Below are positions 20,259 to 29,687 of a stretch of 64,000 bases of DNA, in pieces. Location: assembly GCA_964483695.1 (NCBI GenBank), contig CAZACZ010000003.1, positions 60,737 to 124,736 of the forward strand. Direction: 5' to 3'. The position numbers were made by a program, and so were the translations under genes. Every line of letters starts with the position of its first letter. The first letter of the stretch is position 1. The stretch is from CAZACZ01 sp964483695 (GTDB lineage Bacteria; Deinococcota; Deinococci; Deinococcales; Trueperaceae). The notes beneath the pieces are model-generated. The model was given only the letters and a program-made list of their open reading frames with translations, searched no databases and had not been told where the DNA came from.

Positions 20259-21113
20259 TCACCGCTCGACGGACCGCTGCCGCGCTCGGTAGACCGCGAT
20301 GCTGACGGCGACGGCAAGGTTCAACGATTCTACCCGACCATCTTGCGGGATGCGAACGTGGGTGACGGCTCCTGCACGCGGGCCGTCGGCGCGCTCGCCG
20401 GCACGACCCGGCCACTCCGGGCCGAACCACAGGGTGAACGGTCGTTGGAAGCGGACCGCGTCGAGCGGCGTTGCGGCGCAGGCGTCGAAGACGTAGGCGC
20501 GGCGGTCGGGGAAGCGCTCGGCGTAGGCGTCGGGGCTCGCGAAGGTCTGGCAGCGCAGGGCGAAGCGCAAGCCGACGGAGGCGCGCACCACGTGCGGGCT
20601 CCAGGGGTCTACCGCCGCCGCCCGCGTCGCTCGGGGAGCGCTGGAGCCGTCGACGTCGCTGCGGGGCGCGTCGTCGGCGTAGGCGGGGTCGACGAGCGCG
20701 AGGTCGGTGATGCCGAACGCCACCAGCGACCGGATCGCGCTGCCGACGTTGCCGAAGTGACTCGGGTGCGCCAACGCCACGTGGTCGGCGCCCGGCGACA
20801 GCCGTTGCTCGACCTTCTCCACCACCGCGAGGCAGCGGACGGTCGCGTTGCGCCGCAAGCGCTCGACGGTGGCGTCGTCGCGCACGCAGGGTGCGCCGCT
20901 GCCGGCGCCGCTGGCGGCGCATGCAGCTTCGATGCGGACCCTCTCGTCGGAGGGAAGGTCGCCGTGCAGGATCACCTGCCGAACGGCGTGCGGGAGGTGC
21001 GTCAGGGCCTCGAGGACCGCGAAGCGGCCGTACGCGTAGGTGAACGGCAGGTCCGCGCGGTAGAGCGGCAACCGCGGACCGGGCACGCGCCCATCTGGCG
21101 GTTCGCGGGTCAT
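20259..21113 (-). CDS. SpoU/TrmH-family RNA 2'-O-methyltransferase
   Basis: This 284-residue enzyme has the SPOUT knot motifs in order: motif 1 HPSHFGNVGSAIRSL, motif 2 LWFGPEWPG and motif 3 IPQDGRVESLNLAVAVSIAV. It would transfer a methyl group from S-adenosylmethionine to a ribose 2'-OH of tRNA or rRNA. The N-terminal 110 residues may be a substrate-binding extension. A ribosome binding site is not obvious. It follows the unknown gene at 21127 by 13 bases and could be co-transcribed with it. The exact target nucleotide cannot be assigned. Confidence 0.88.
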   Translation of the reverse strand: MTREPPDGRVPGPRLPLYRADLPFTYAYGRFAVLEALTHLPHAVRQVILHGDLPSDERVRIEAACAASGAGSGAPCVRDDATVERLRRNATVRCLAVVEKVEQRLSPGADHVALAHPSHFGNVGSAIRSLVAFGITDLALVDPAYADDAPRSDVDGSSAPRATRAAAVDPWSPHVVRASVGLRFALRCQTFASPDAYAERFPDRRAYVFDACAATPLDAVRFQRPFTLWFGPEWPGRAGERADGPRAGAVTHVRIPQDGRVESLNLAVAVSIAVYRARQRSVER

Positions 21114-21126
21114 GGCGCGAACGACC

Positions 21127-22146
21127 TCACCCGTCGACGGCGGCCTGCCAGCGGAACGGCTGCTGCAGCCCGGCGCGTGCGGCCTCGAGCGCCTCGACCG
21201 GCGCGAAGCTCAGGGCGAGGACGCCGCGGTAGGAGCGAAGCGCTGCGTCGCGTCGGCCGTCGAGGTCGTAGAGCTGCCCCAGGCGCGCCAGCAGGAACCC
21301 GGGGAGGTAGTACGGCTCCTGGAAGTCCTGCGTCGATGCCTGCTCGAGCAGCGCCAGCGCCTCGGCGGCGTGCCCGTGGCGAAGCAGCAGGTTCGCTTCG
21401 TGGTAGCGCGCTTCGGGCTGCGGAAGGTCGCGCAGACGCGTGACCAGGGCGGCCGGGTCGGCCGCGTCTCCGCGCATGGCAGCGTCGAGCAAGGCACGCT
21501 CGCGGCCCGCCTCGCCCAGGTCCGTCGGGACGGCCGGCACGGGCTCGAGCGCGACGAGGCCGCGCAACGCGTCCTCGAGCGCGGGCACGTCGTCGACGCC
21601 GGCCAGCACCGCCACGCGCGCGTACGGTAGTGCCGCGATGCGCTCGGCCATCGCCGCTGCCCGCGCGGCCTGCCATGCGGTGCCGGGACCCTCCTCCAGC
21701 GCCTCGGTTCGCTCGCGCTGGTAGGCGCGGATGGCCGGCAGCAGACGGGCGTGCACGGCGCCGGCGTCGAGGGGACGCGCGAGGACCTCGCGGACCGGCG
21801 CCAACGCGGCCTCGACGCGGCGCAGGCGCTCCCTGCCGGCGTCGAACTGCGCCAGGTAGGCGCGGAACCGCTCCACTTCGTCGTCGGCGCCCACCAAGGC
21901 ACCGACCTCGTGCACGGACAGGCCGGTGCGCCGCGCCCACGGCACGACGGCGTGCGGCAGGGCGACCTCCTCGGTGGCCTGCCACGCCGGCTCTTGCAAG
22001 GCGCCCGGTGGCAGCGGCGTCAGCGCGAGGGCATCGGGCCGCGCGGCCTTCACCGTCTCGAGGACGTGGAGCACGGTGTAGTGCGGGAAGCGCAGGTGGA
22101 ACGCCGCGAGCAGGGGAATCACCACGACGCCGGGGGCGTTGGGCAT
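21127..22146 (-). CDS. conserved-looking hypothetical protein with C-terminal TPR-like repeats
   Basis: I do not recognise the family. The 339-residue product has no signal peptide or membrane helix. The first 60 residues (VVVIPLLAAFHLRFPHYTVL, then ARPDALALTPLPP) recall the opening of TraB/ChaN-like folds, but no catalytic pattern is clear. Residues about 255-330 resemble two tetratricopeptide repeats (EANLLLRHGHAAEALALLEQ; RLGQLYDLDGRRDAALRSYR). TACCAT ends six bases before the ATG at 22146, pointing to a leaderless mRNA. It is divergent from an unknown membrane protein at 22277 and upstream of the methyltransferase gene. Confidence 0.7.
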   Translation of the reverse strand: MPNAPGVVVIPLLAAFHLRFPHYTVLHVLETVKAARPDALALTPLPPGALQEPAWQATEEVALPHAVVPWARRTGLSVHEVGALVGADDEVERFRAYLAQFDAGRERLRRVEAALAPVREVLARPLDAGAVHARLLPAIRAYQRERTEALEEGPGTAWQAARAAAMAERIAALPYARVAVLAGVDDVPALEDALRGLVALEPVPAVPTDLGEAGRERALLDAAMRGDAADPAALVTRLRDLPQPEARYHEANLLLRHGHAAEALALLEQASTQDFQEPYYLPGFLLARLGQLYDLDGRRDAALRSYRGVLALSFAPVEALEAARAGLQQPFRWQAAVDG

Positions 22147-22152
22147 GCCACC

Positions 22153-22158
22153 ATGGTA
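22153..22158 (-). promoter_or_regulatory. -10 box (TACCAT) of the 21127-22146 gene, leaderless type
   Basis: TACCAT on the minus strand ends six bases before the ATG at 22146. No ribosome binding site is present between them. Confidence 0.5.
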
Positions 22159-22276
22159 CGTGCCGCCGGCGTCATCCCGCGCGGTAAGGTGGCGCATCGC
22201 GCGGCGTCGCGCCCCGCCGGCGGGCGCCGCGGGCCGGTCGGCGCGTAGCGGCCACGCACCCGGAGGACGGCGAACG

Positions 22277-23716
22277 ATGTATCGAACCGATCGACAACCC
22301 GCCTGGCAACGTGACGTCGTGTGGCTCAGCGCGATCTTGCTGGCGTTGGCGGTGCTGTTCGGAACACTGACGTTCACCCAGGCTCGGCTCGCGTCGGAGG
22401 CGCGCGGCGTCGCCATCGTGCGGGGCATCCTTCGCATGACGCTTCTGCCCGGCGCGGAGAGCGGCAACCTCGGGGTGCGCGCTGGCGCCTCGTACCAGGC
22501 CGGGCAGCCGTTGGCGTTGCTCCCGGGGCTCGAGGTGTACGCCGATGCCACCGAGATCCCGACGTTCACCGTCGACGAAGCCATCGGCCGCAGCGCCGGT
22601 GTGTTGGCCGACCGCCTCGTATCGGGCGGTTCTTCCGCCGTCTTGGCGGTGGTCACCGAACCCGACCTCCGCAGCCAGGTCGCGCGCGCGTTGGAGGGCC
22701 CGGTGGCGTCGTTGCTGCGTGGGGCGCTGGAGGCCGAGCTGCTGCCATCGGGGCTCGACGACGGCTCCCGGCTCGCGAACTGGCCGGCGCAGGCCGCCAC
22801 CAACCCCGGCCAGCCGGTGCAACCGGTGGTGGGGGTGTTCGTCTACCTCGAGCCGGCCGCGCTGCAGCGCATGAGCGACCGCGAGATCGGCGTGGCGGTG
22901 GTCGAACAGCTGGCCACCACCGTCCTCGCCGAGGGCCTCGGCGCCGCCCAGGCGTTGGTCACCAACGTCAACCTAGGCGCACGACTGGATCAGGCAGCCG
23001 ACGTCACCGCCCGGGCCCAGGCGCACGAGTTGTTCGCCACCTTGCTCCTCGGGCGCACCGGCGAGATGGAGACGCGCTTGCGTGAAGCGCAGGCGGTGCT
23101 GGCGGGCGAGGAAGCGGACGAGAACGCGCTGGGGGGGCTGCTGCCGGCGTCGCAGCTGGCCGGCCTGACCCCGGAGCAGGCCAACGAAGCCGTGTTGGAC
23201 GCGCTCGCCGAGCGCGCCTACGAAGGCGGCAGCGCGCTGGCCGCGGCGCAGCTGACGCGCCCCGAACAGGCCGACCGCGTGCGGCGGGTGGGAGCCTTGA
23301 TCGACGGGTACACCGCCGGCGCGCATCGGCGCTACCTCACGTGGACCTGGTTGGCCGGGGTGGTGGCGGCGGCGATGCTGGCCCTGGTGATGGCGTTCTC
23401 GCGTGGGTTCACGCGCCTCGTGAACGCTGGGATCGCCATCGCGATCGGGGCGGCGCCGGGCGCGCTGCTGTTCGACGTGGCGCGTCGTTCGCTCCCCGAG
23501 TCGGCCACCTTGCCCGCAGGCGCCGCGACGCAAGGGGTGTTCGGCGCGTTGTTCGGTCTGGTCCGGTACGCCGCCGCCGAGTTGCCGCGCGATCTGGTGG
23601 CGTTGCCGCTTCGCCATCACGTGATGGTGTTGCTGGTCGCCGGCAGCCTGGTGCTGTTGGCGGTCGTGCTGTGGCTGCTGCGTGGCATGCGGCCGCGGCG
23701 CAAGTCGTTCCTGTAG
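22277..23716 (+). CDS. membrane protein of unknown function with large extracytoplasmic domain
   Basis: The 479-residue product has one N-terminal helix (residues about 15-37), a soluble region of about 310 residues, then three C-terminal helices (about 355-377, 383-402 and 448-472), ending MRPRRKSFL on the positive-inside side. The soluble region is rich in Ala, Leu and Glu, without recognisable motifs. The ATG at 22277 has GGAGGA nine bases upstream. It is divergent from the unknown gene at 21127 and convergent with the DUF3298 gene 24 bases away. I cannot assign a family. Confidence 0.75.
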   Translation: MYRTDRQPAWQRDVVWLSAILLALAVLFGTLTFTQARLASEARGVAIVRGILRMTLLPGAESGNLGVRAGASYQAGQPLALLPGLEVYADATEIPTFTVDEAIGRSAGVLADRLVSGGSSAVLAVVTEPDLRSQVARALEGPVASLLRGALEAELLPSGLDDGSRLANWPAQAATNPGQPVQPVVGVFVYLEPAALQRMSDREIGVAVVEQLATTVLAEGLGAAQALVTNVNLGARLDQAADVTARAQAHELFATLLLGRTGEMETRLREAQAVLAGEEADENALGGLLPASQLAGLTPEQANEAVLDALAERAYEGGSALAAAQLTRPEQADRVRRVGALIDGYTAGAHRRYLTWTWLAGVVAAAMLALVMAFSRGFTRLVNAGIAIAIGAAPGALLFDVARRSLPESATLPAGAATQGVFGALFGLVRYAAAELPRDLVALPLRHHVMVLLVAGSLVLLAVVLWLLRGMRPRRKSFL

Positions 23717-23740
23717 CGCCCGGAGCGGCGTCGCCTTCGG

Positions 23741-25018
23741 CTAGTCGGCGGGCGCGAAGGCGGCCAGCGCCCCGCTTTCGGCGGCGAGGTCCAGGATCGC
23801 CTCGAACGGTACCGTGACGGTGAACGCGCCTTGCACGTACGGTCCCATGGCGTACGGCGCGAAGGTGAACGTCAACCCGTCGGGTGATAGGTGGTAGACG
23901 GCGAGGTCCTCCTCGGTCAGCGCGGTGACGCCGCCCTCCACCACCCACATCGCGTCCTGGCGCGCCAAGTCGGCCAGTACCAGCGCCTCGAGCCGCGGCA
24001 ACCACGCCGTACCTTGCCGGAACAGGTCGACGAGGTCGAGGCGTCGGATGCCGAACGACCCCAGCTCCAACAGGTACGCGTCGAAGAAGGTGTTGGGATG
24101 AGCGCCGCCGGTGTAGGTGTCGATGGTGGCACGCAGGCTCAGGTAGCAACCGGCTAGGCCCGCGACGTCGAGCTGCTCGTCGATCGACCAGCCCCAGCCC
24201 ACCGCGTCGTCGTCCGCCAGTGCGCGCCCCTCGTCCACGAACGCCTGCAACCGCGCCAGGCCGCCGCGCTCCAGGAAGGCGTTGGCGGACGCGCACAGGC
24301 CGGCGCCGAAATGCGGCAGCGAGAAGCGCGCGTCGATTACGCCCTGCGTCACGTGCCAGGTGGCGTACTGAGCGATGCGGCGGAGCGCCAGCGCGCCGCG
24401 CTCGCCGCCGGCCACGAGCAAGGCGCCCGTGAGCCGACTGCCGTCGTCGAGGCCGGTCGAGGAACGCGCCGCTTCGAGCGTCGCCAACGGACGCGGCGCA
24501 GCACCGACCGGGGGCCGACCCGAAGCGGGGGCGGACTCGAGCGCCGACCGTGCCTCCGACCAGGCGGCTTCAGGCGCCCACGCCGGCATGGCCGGGTCGG
24601 CGGGACGGTAGAAGGCGACGCGCAGTACCCCGTCCTCGCCCTCGAGTCCGCTTCCCTCCAGGGCGACGCCACGCCCTGCCAGGTGGAGCCTCGCGAAGGC
24701 GAACCCATCGTCGAACAGGGTGAGGTCGAGGAACGCCTCCTCGCCGAACGCGTCGGCACCGAACGCGTCGGCACCGGCCGCGTTCGCATCGTCGTCGTCG
24801 CCGGCATCGTCTTCCCCCAGCGGCAACTGGATCGCGCCCGGCGCCCAAGCGCCGCGGTACAACGCCCGCCACGGCTCGGCCGCCACCGCCATCGACGCCG
24901 TCGACCACGCCACGCAGGCCAGCACGAGCACCGCCGCGCGGGTCCACCGGCGACCCGGGGCGCCGCCGCGCGTGCTGCGCCGCGGCCGGGCGGCGACCGT
25001 CCCGCCGGCGCGCGTCAC
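23741..25018 (-). CDS. secreted protein with RsiV/DUF3298-like domain
   Basis: The 425-residue product has an N-terminal signal peptide (RRWTRAAVLVLACVAWSTA, cleavage near AVAAEP). A weakly conserved middle part carries an acidic stretch with a duplicated GADAF. The C-terminal domain contains TIDTYTGGAHPNTFFDAYLL followed by RRLDLVDLF, the hallmark of the DUF3298/RsiV fold found in anti-sigma factors and PdaC-like deacetylase partners. No anti-sigma membrane segment or sigma factor gene is nearby, so a regulatory role is not supported. The GTG at 25018 overlaps the thioesterase stop (GTGA). Confidence 0.78.
   Translation of the reverse strand: MTRAGGTVAARPRRSTRGGAPGRRWTRAAVLVLACVAWSTASMAVAAEPWRALYRGAWAPGAIQLPLGEDDAGDDDDANAAGADAFGADAFGEEAFLDLTLFDDGFAFARLHLAGRGVALEGSGLEGEDGVLRVAFYRPADPAMPAWAPEAAWSEARSALESAPASGRPPVGAAPRPLATLEAARSSTGLDDGSRLTGALLVAGGERGALALRRIAQYATWHVTQGVIDARFSLPHFGAGLCASANAFLERGGLARLQAFVDEGRALADDDAVGWGWSIDEQLDVAGLAGCYLSLRATIDTYTGGAHPNTFFDAYLLELGSFGIRRLDLVDLFRQGTAWLPRLEALVLADLARQDAMWVVEGGVTALTEEDLAVYHLSPDGLTFTFAPYAMGPYVQGAFTVTVPFEAILDLAAESGALAAFAPAD
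24745..24774. repeat. tandem 15-base repeat, two copies, inside the DUF3298 gene
   Basis: CGAACGCGTCGGCAC is present twice in perfect tandem (24745-24759 and 24760-24774). It keeps frame and encodes the doubled GADAF of the acidic stretch. It is probably a recent slippage duplication. Confidence 0.7.
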
Positions 25019-25536
25019 GCGTCTCCCTCCGTCGCCCCGCCGTCCATCCAACCGTGCGGGACGCGCACCGCCACCACCAGCGCCTCGACCGTGGTGGTGC
25101 CATCGGCCTCGACCGCGCAGCGCAAGACCGTCTTGCGGGCGGCGCGCTCCTCGATCCGGGCGGTGATGCGCAGCGCCCGCCCGATGGGCGTGGGGCGCAG
25201 GTAGTCGAGCTGGAGCCTGCCGGTGGCGTACCACAAGCCGGGCGGCTGGCCCACCGGCCGCCCCTCGGCCTGGTAGGCGTCGGCCATCGCGGTGCAGACG
25301 GCGTGGCAGTCGATGGCGGTGGCGAGGATGCCGCCGTTCACCACGTGGGTCGGCGCGGCGGTGTGGTGCGTTGCCGGCGTGAAGGTCGCCACCGCGACGT
25401 CGCCGTGCCACCGGCTCTTGATCCGCAGGCCGGCGGCGTTGTGGGGGCCACAGCCCCAGCAGTGGTTGTGGTCGATGGCGTCCTGGAACGCGGTCGCGCT
25501 CGCCGGTGCGGAGTGCGGATCGAGCGGTCGCTTCAT
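25015..25536 (-). CDS. PaaI-like hotdog-fold thioesterase
   Basis: This 173-residue protein has the single hotdog domain of the 4HBT/PaaI group. The N-terminal CWGCGPHNAAGL motif and VVNGGILATAIDCHAVCTAM around the putative catalytic helix are visible, followed by the beta strands LQLDYLRPTPIG and KTVLRCAVEADG. It would hydrolyse acyl- or aryl-CoA; the substrate is not known. TAGACT ends six bases before the ATG, so a leaderless transcript is likely, divergent from the hydrolase gene at 25590. Its stop overlaps the start of the DUF3298 gene. Confidence 0.85.
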   Translation of the reverse strand: MKRPLDPHSAPASATAFQDAIDHNHCWGCGPHNAAGLRIKSRWHGDVAVATFTPATHHTAAPTHVVNGGILATAIDCHAVCTAMADAYQAEGRPVGQPPGLWYATGRLQLDYLRPTPIGRALRITARIEERAARKTVLRCAVEADGTTTVEALVVAVRVPHGWMDGGATEGDA

Positions 25537-25542
25537 GGATGC

Positions 25543-25548
25543 AGTCTA
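25543..25548 (-). promoter_or_regulatory. -10 box (TAGACT) of the thioesterase gene, leaderless type
   Basis: TAGACT on the minus strand ends six bases before the ATG at 25536. The divergent gene's -10 (25579-25584) is only 30 bases away, so both promoters fit in a 53-base gap. Confidence 0.6.
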
Positions 25549-25578
25549 CGTGCGGTCTGGCGGCCGCGTCGTGTCGCG

Positions 25579-25584
25579 TACACT
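25579..25584 (+). promoter_or_regulatory. -10 box (TACACT) of the membrane hydrolase gene, leaderless type
   Basis: TACACT ends five bases before the ATG at 25590. It decides the start against an upstream in-frame reading from 25506 that would overlap the thioesterase coding region. Confidence 0.55.
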
Positions 25585-25589
25585 GCCGC

Positions 25590-27218
25590 ATGACCGGGGG
25601 GAGTCCGCGCCGCCGCGCAGCCGTGGTGGTGATCCACGGCATCGGCGACCAGCCGCCGCTACGCACCTTGGGCGCGTTCGTGCAGGGGCTGGTGCGCGCG
25701 GCGCGCGAACGGTCGATCACGCAGGTGCCGGCAGCCGATGCCGCCGCGCCAGCGGACGCGCAGGCCATCGCCGCGCCGGTTCCCGGAACGTTGCACGTCG
25801 CGGGGCGACCGCGGCCGCTGGTGCGGCTCGCCGGCCGGGACCTCGGTCTCGACCTCGACGACGTCGATGTCCTCGAGTACCACTGGGCCGAGCACGCCGT
25901 GGGCCGCATCGGCGCGTTCGCCACCTTCGGCTGGCTGCTCGGCACCGCCCTCGCCGGCCTCGACTTCCGGCGCCAGGTGCCGTTCCTGCTGGCGCGGGAG
26001 GGGGCGAGGGCGTGGCCCTCCGTGCTCCGGCAGCTGCTGTGGGTCGCCACCCTGGCGGCGTCGGCGGCGGGGCTGGTGGTGGCCGCGCTCGCGGTGGCGG
26101 CGCGCGCCGGCGCGGCGCTGGCGGCCGTCCGCGACGCCGTCGTCGCCTTGCCGGGTCTGTCGTCGGTCACGACGGCCGTCGGTCTGGTGGCGTTCGGTTG
26201 CCTGGGCATCGCCACCGTGGCGCTGGGGCGCGACGTACTTGCGGCGCGCCTCGAAGCGGCGGCGGTTCGCCGTCGCCACCGCGGGGGACGGGCGCCTGCG
26301 TGGGACGGCATGTACGGCCCGGCCGCGCGGCGGTGGGCGCCGGCCGCCATGGCGGCACTCGCCCTTGCCGTGACGGCGACGGCGGCGCTCGGCTGGGCCG
26401 TGCGCCCGGCGCTGGCGCAGTACGGGCGCTCCATCGGGTTGCTGATGTCCGACGGCGGCGTGGCCGTCGGTCTGCTGGCGTTGGCCGCGGCATGGACGGC
26501 GCGCGCGCTGCTCGCGAGCCACGTGGGCGACATCGCCCTGTACGTGACCAGCGACCGCACCTCCGCCCGGGCGCGCACGCGCCGCGCCGTGCTGGACGAG
26601 GGGCAGCGCATCCTGCTGGACTTGCTGGGCGACGGCGAGGAGCGGAGCCGGGGGTCGGACACGAAGCACGATGCCCACGCCGAACGCGGTGCCGCCGCCC
26701 GTTACGACGCCGTGATCCTCGCCGGGCACTCCCTCGGCAGCGTGATCGCGCTCGACCTGCTGGACCGCCTGGCGCGCGAGCAGCGCCACCGCGAGGTGCC
26801 GCTGGAGCGCCTTCGGGGCCTGGTCACGTTCGGCTCGCCGCTCGACAAGGTCGCCTACTTCTTCCGCCAACGACCGGCCGAGGGCGAGGCGGTGCGCTCG
26901 CAGCTCCTCTCGTACCTGCACGGCGTCCGGCGGCTCCGGACCGCACGCGATTACGGCCCGTACGCCTTCGCGCCGTACACGCTGCCGTTCGCTCGGCTGT
27001 CGTGGTTGCACGTGCACGCGCCGGCGGACCCGCTCAGCGACCTGCTGGTGCACTACCGCGTCGACCGCCTCGTGACGCTTCCGCTGCGCGACCCGTTCAC
27101 GGCGCACGGCGCCTACTGGCGCGACGATCGCTTCTACGGCGCGGTGCTCGGTTGGCTCCGGGGCGACCCAGTGGGGAACGTGGTGCGCGAAGACCCCGAC
27201 GCGCCGATGCTAGGCTGA
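25590..27218 (+). CDS. alpha/beta hydrolase interrupted by membrane helices
   Basis: The 542-residue product begins with a first hydrolase strand and oxyanion-type loop (AVVVIHGIGDQP) and ends with a hydrolase core holding the nucleophile elbow GHSLGS (Ser381). Between them, residues about 105-310, lie four or five strongly hydrophobic segments (for example LVVAALAVAARAGAALAAV). So the fold appears split by a membrane insertion, or the protein has N- and C-terminal soluble lobes on the same side. It may be a membrane lipase or esterase. The stop overlaps the trmFO start as TGATG. The family is not named with confidence. Confidence 0.75.
   Translation: MTGGSPRRRAAVVVIHGIGDQPPLRTLGAFVQGLVRAARERSITQVPAADAAAPADAQAIAAPVPGTLHVAGRPRPLVRLAGRDLGLDLDDVDVLEYHWAEHAVGRIGAFATFGWLLGTALAGLDFRRQVPFLLAREGARAWPSVLRQLLWVATLAASAAGLVVAALAVAARAGAALAAVRDAVVALPGLSSVTTAVGLVAFGCLGIATVALGRDVLAARLEAAAVRRRHRGGRAPAWDGMYGPAARRWAPAAMAALALAVTATAALGWAVRPALAQYGRSIGLLMSDGGVAVGLLALAAAWTARALLASHVGDIALYVTSDRTSARARTRRAVLDEGQRILLDLLGDGEERSRGSDTKHDAHAERGAAARYDAVILAGHSLGSVIALDLLDRLAREQRHREVPLERLRGLVTFGSPLDKVAYFFRQRPAEGEAVRSQLLSYLHGVRRLRTARDYGPYAFAPYTLPFARLSWLHVHAPADPLSDLLVHYRVDRLVTLPLRDPFTAHGAYWRDDRFYGAVLGWLRGDPVGNVVREDPDAPMLG
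27211..27216 (+). promoter_or_regulatory. possible -10 box (TAGGCT) of trmFO
   Basis: TAGGCT ends one base before ATG 27218 but seven bases before GTG 27224. If it is used, the leaderless start would be the GTG, two codons downstream of the ATG. Confidence 0.4.
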
Positions 27219-28624
27219 TGCGCGTGCCCGACGCCCCCCGGACCACCCCCTCCCAGCCCGACGAGCGCACGACGAGCGGCGAGGCGCCCCTCGCCCCAGG
27301 CCTTGCCGCGACGCGTCCGCGCATCACCGTGGTCGGTGCAGGCATGGCCGGCAGCGAGGCCGCCCTGGCGGCCGCGCGTCTGGGCGTGGACGTCGATCTG
27401 CTCGAGATGCGTCCGCGCACCTCGACGCCCGCGCACCGCACCGGCGACTTCGCCGAGATGGTGTGCTCCAACAGCTTCGGCGGCGAGGGCGCCAGCAACG
27501 CCAAGGGCCTGTTGCAGGCCGAGATGCTGGCCGCCGGGGGCGTGGTGATGACCAGCGCCGTGGCGCACCGCGTGCCGGCGGGCGGCGCGTTGGCGGTCGA
27601 TCGCGACGCGTTCTCGCGCGCGGTCACGGCGCGCGTTCGCGCCGAGCCGCGCATCACCGTGCACGAGACGGAGCTCCTCGAGGTGCCCGACGGCGTCGTA
27701 GTGCTCGCCACCGGACCGTTGACCGGCGACGCCTTGGCCGCCTCCATCCGGACGCTCGTCGGGATGGAGTTCCTCGGGTTCTACGACGCCGCCGCCCCGG
27801 TCATCGCCTACGACAGCATCGACATGACCATCGCCTACCGCAAGGGGCGGTACGGTCAGGCGGCCGACTACATCAACCTGCCGTTCCGCCGGGAGGAGTA
27901 CGAGCGCTTCTACCAGGCGCTCGCCGAGGCGCGCTCGCACACGCCGCACGACTGGGAGCAACTCGAGTTCTTCGAGGGGTGCATGCCGATCGAAGAGATC
28001 GCGCGCCGCGGCATCGATACGCCGCGCTTCGGGCCGCTCAAGCCGGTCGGGCTCGAGCACCCCGAGACGGGCGAGCGCTTCTACGCCGTGGCGCAGCTGC
28101 GGCAGGAGGACGCGCGCGGGCAGATGTGGTCGTTGGTGGGCTTCCAGACCGGCCTGAAGTGGGGCGATCAGCTGGCGGTGGTGCGGCTCATCCCCGGCCT
28201 GGCGGACGCCGAGGTGGTGCGCTACGGCGTGATGCACCGCAACACCTACCTCGCCGCGCCGCGGCTGCTCGGGCCGACGCTGACCTTCCGCGACCACCCG
28301 CGGCTCTTCACCGCGGGCGTGTTGGCGGGCACCGAAGGGTACCTGGAGTCGTCCGCCACCGGCTGGCTGGCCGGCACCAACGCCGCGCTGCGGGCGCTCG
28401 GACGCGCGCCGCTGGTCCCGCCGGAGGAGAGCATGCTCGGCGGGTTGGTGCGCTACCTCGCCAGCGCCAACCCCGAAGGGTTCCAGCCGATGAACGCCAA
28501 CTGGGGCCTGGTCCCGAACCCGCCCAAGCGCAAGGGCGAGGGCAAGAAGGAGCGCCGCGAGGCGATGTACGCCCGCGGGCTGGCGGCGTTCCGGACGTGG
28601 CTGGATGGCGCCGGCCTGGTGTAG
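27218..28624 (+). CDS. trmFO: TrmFO, folate-dependent tRNA (uracil-54-C5)-methyltransferase
   Basis: TrmFO makes ribothymidine at tRNA position 54 using methylenetetrahydrofolate and FAD. The product (468 residues) has the dinucleotide loop VVGAGMAGSEAALAAARLG, the cysteine motif EMVCSNSFGGEGASN and the second catalytic cysteine in FFEGCMPIEEIARRG, then SATGWLAGTNAA near the end. The first 30 residues are a variable extension. ATG 27218 overlaps the upstream stop; GTG 27224 is a strong alternative because of a TAGGCT box. TrmFO replaces SAM-dependent TrmA in many Gram-positive and Deinococcota genomes. Confidence 0.96.
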   Translation: MRVPDAPRTTPSQPDERTTSGEAPLAPGLAATRPRITVVGAGMAGSEAALAAARLGVDVDLLEMRPRTSTPAHRTGDFAEMVCSNSFGGEGASNAKGLLQAEMLAAGGVVMTSAVAHRVPAGGALAVDRDAFSRAVTARVRAEPRITVHETELLEVPDGVVVLATGPLTGDALAASIRTLVGMEFLGFYDAAAPVIAYDSIDMTIAYRKGRYGQAADYINLPFRREEYERFYQALAEARSHTPHDWEQLEFFEGCMPIEEIARRGIDTPRFGPLKPVGLEHPETGERFYAVAQLRQEDARGQMWSLVGFQTGLKWGDQLAVVRLIPGLADAEVVRYGVMHRNTYLAAPRLLGPTLTFRDHPRLFTAGVLAGTEGYLESSATGWLAGTNAALRALGRAPLVPPEESMLGGLVRYLASANPEGFQPMNANWGLVPNPPKRKGEGKKERREAMYARGLAAFRTWLDGAGLV

Positions 28625-28635
28625 GGCGCCGGCGC

Positions 28636-28641
28636 TAGAAT
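28636..28641 (+). promoter_or_regulatory. -10 box (TAGAAT) of the threonine aldolase gene, leaderless type
   Basis: TAGAAT ends five bases before the ATG at 28647 and starts eleven bases after the trmFO stop. Confidence 0.6.
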
Positions 28642-28646
28642 GCGCC

Positions 28647-29683
<1,037 letters not shown>

Positions 29684-29687
<4 letters not shown>

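Noticed and set aside
23741..25018. The DUF3298 protein as an anti-sigma factor (RsiV)
   Set aside because: There is an N-terminal signal peptide but no cytoplasmic anti-sigma domain, no retained membrane anchor and no sigma factor gene nearby.
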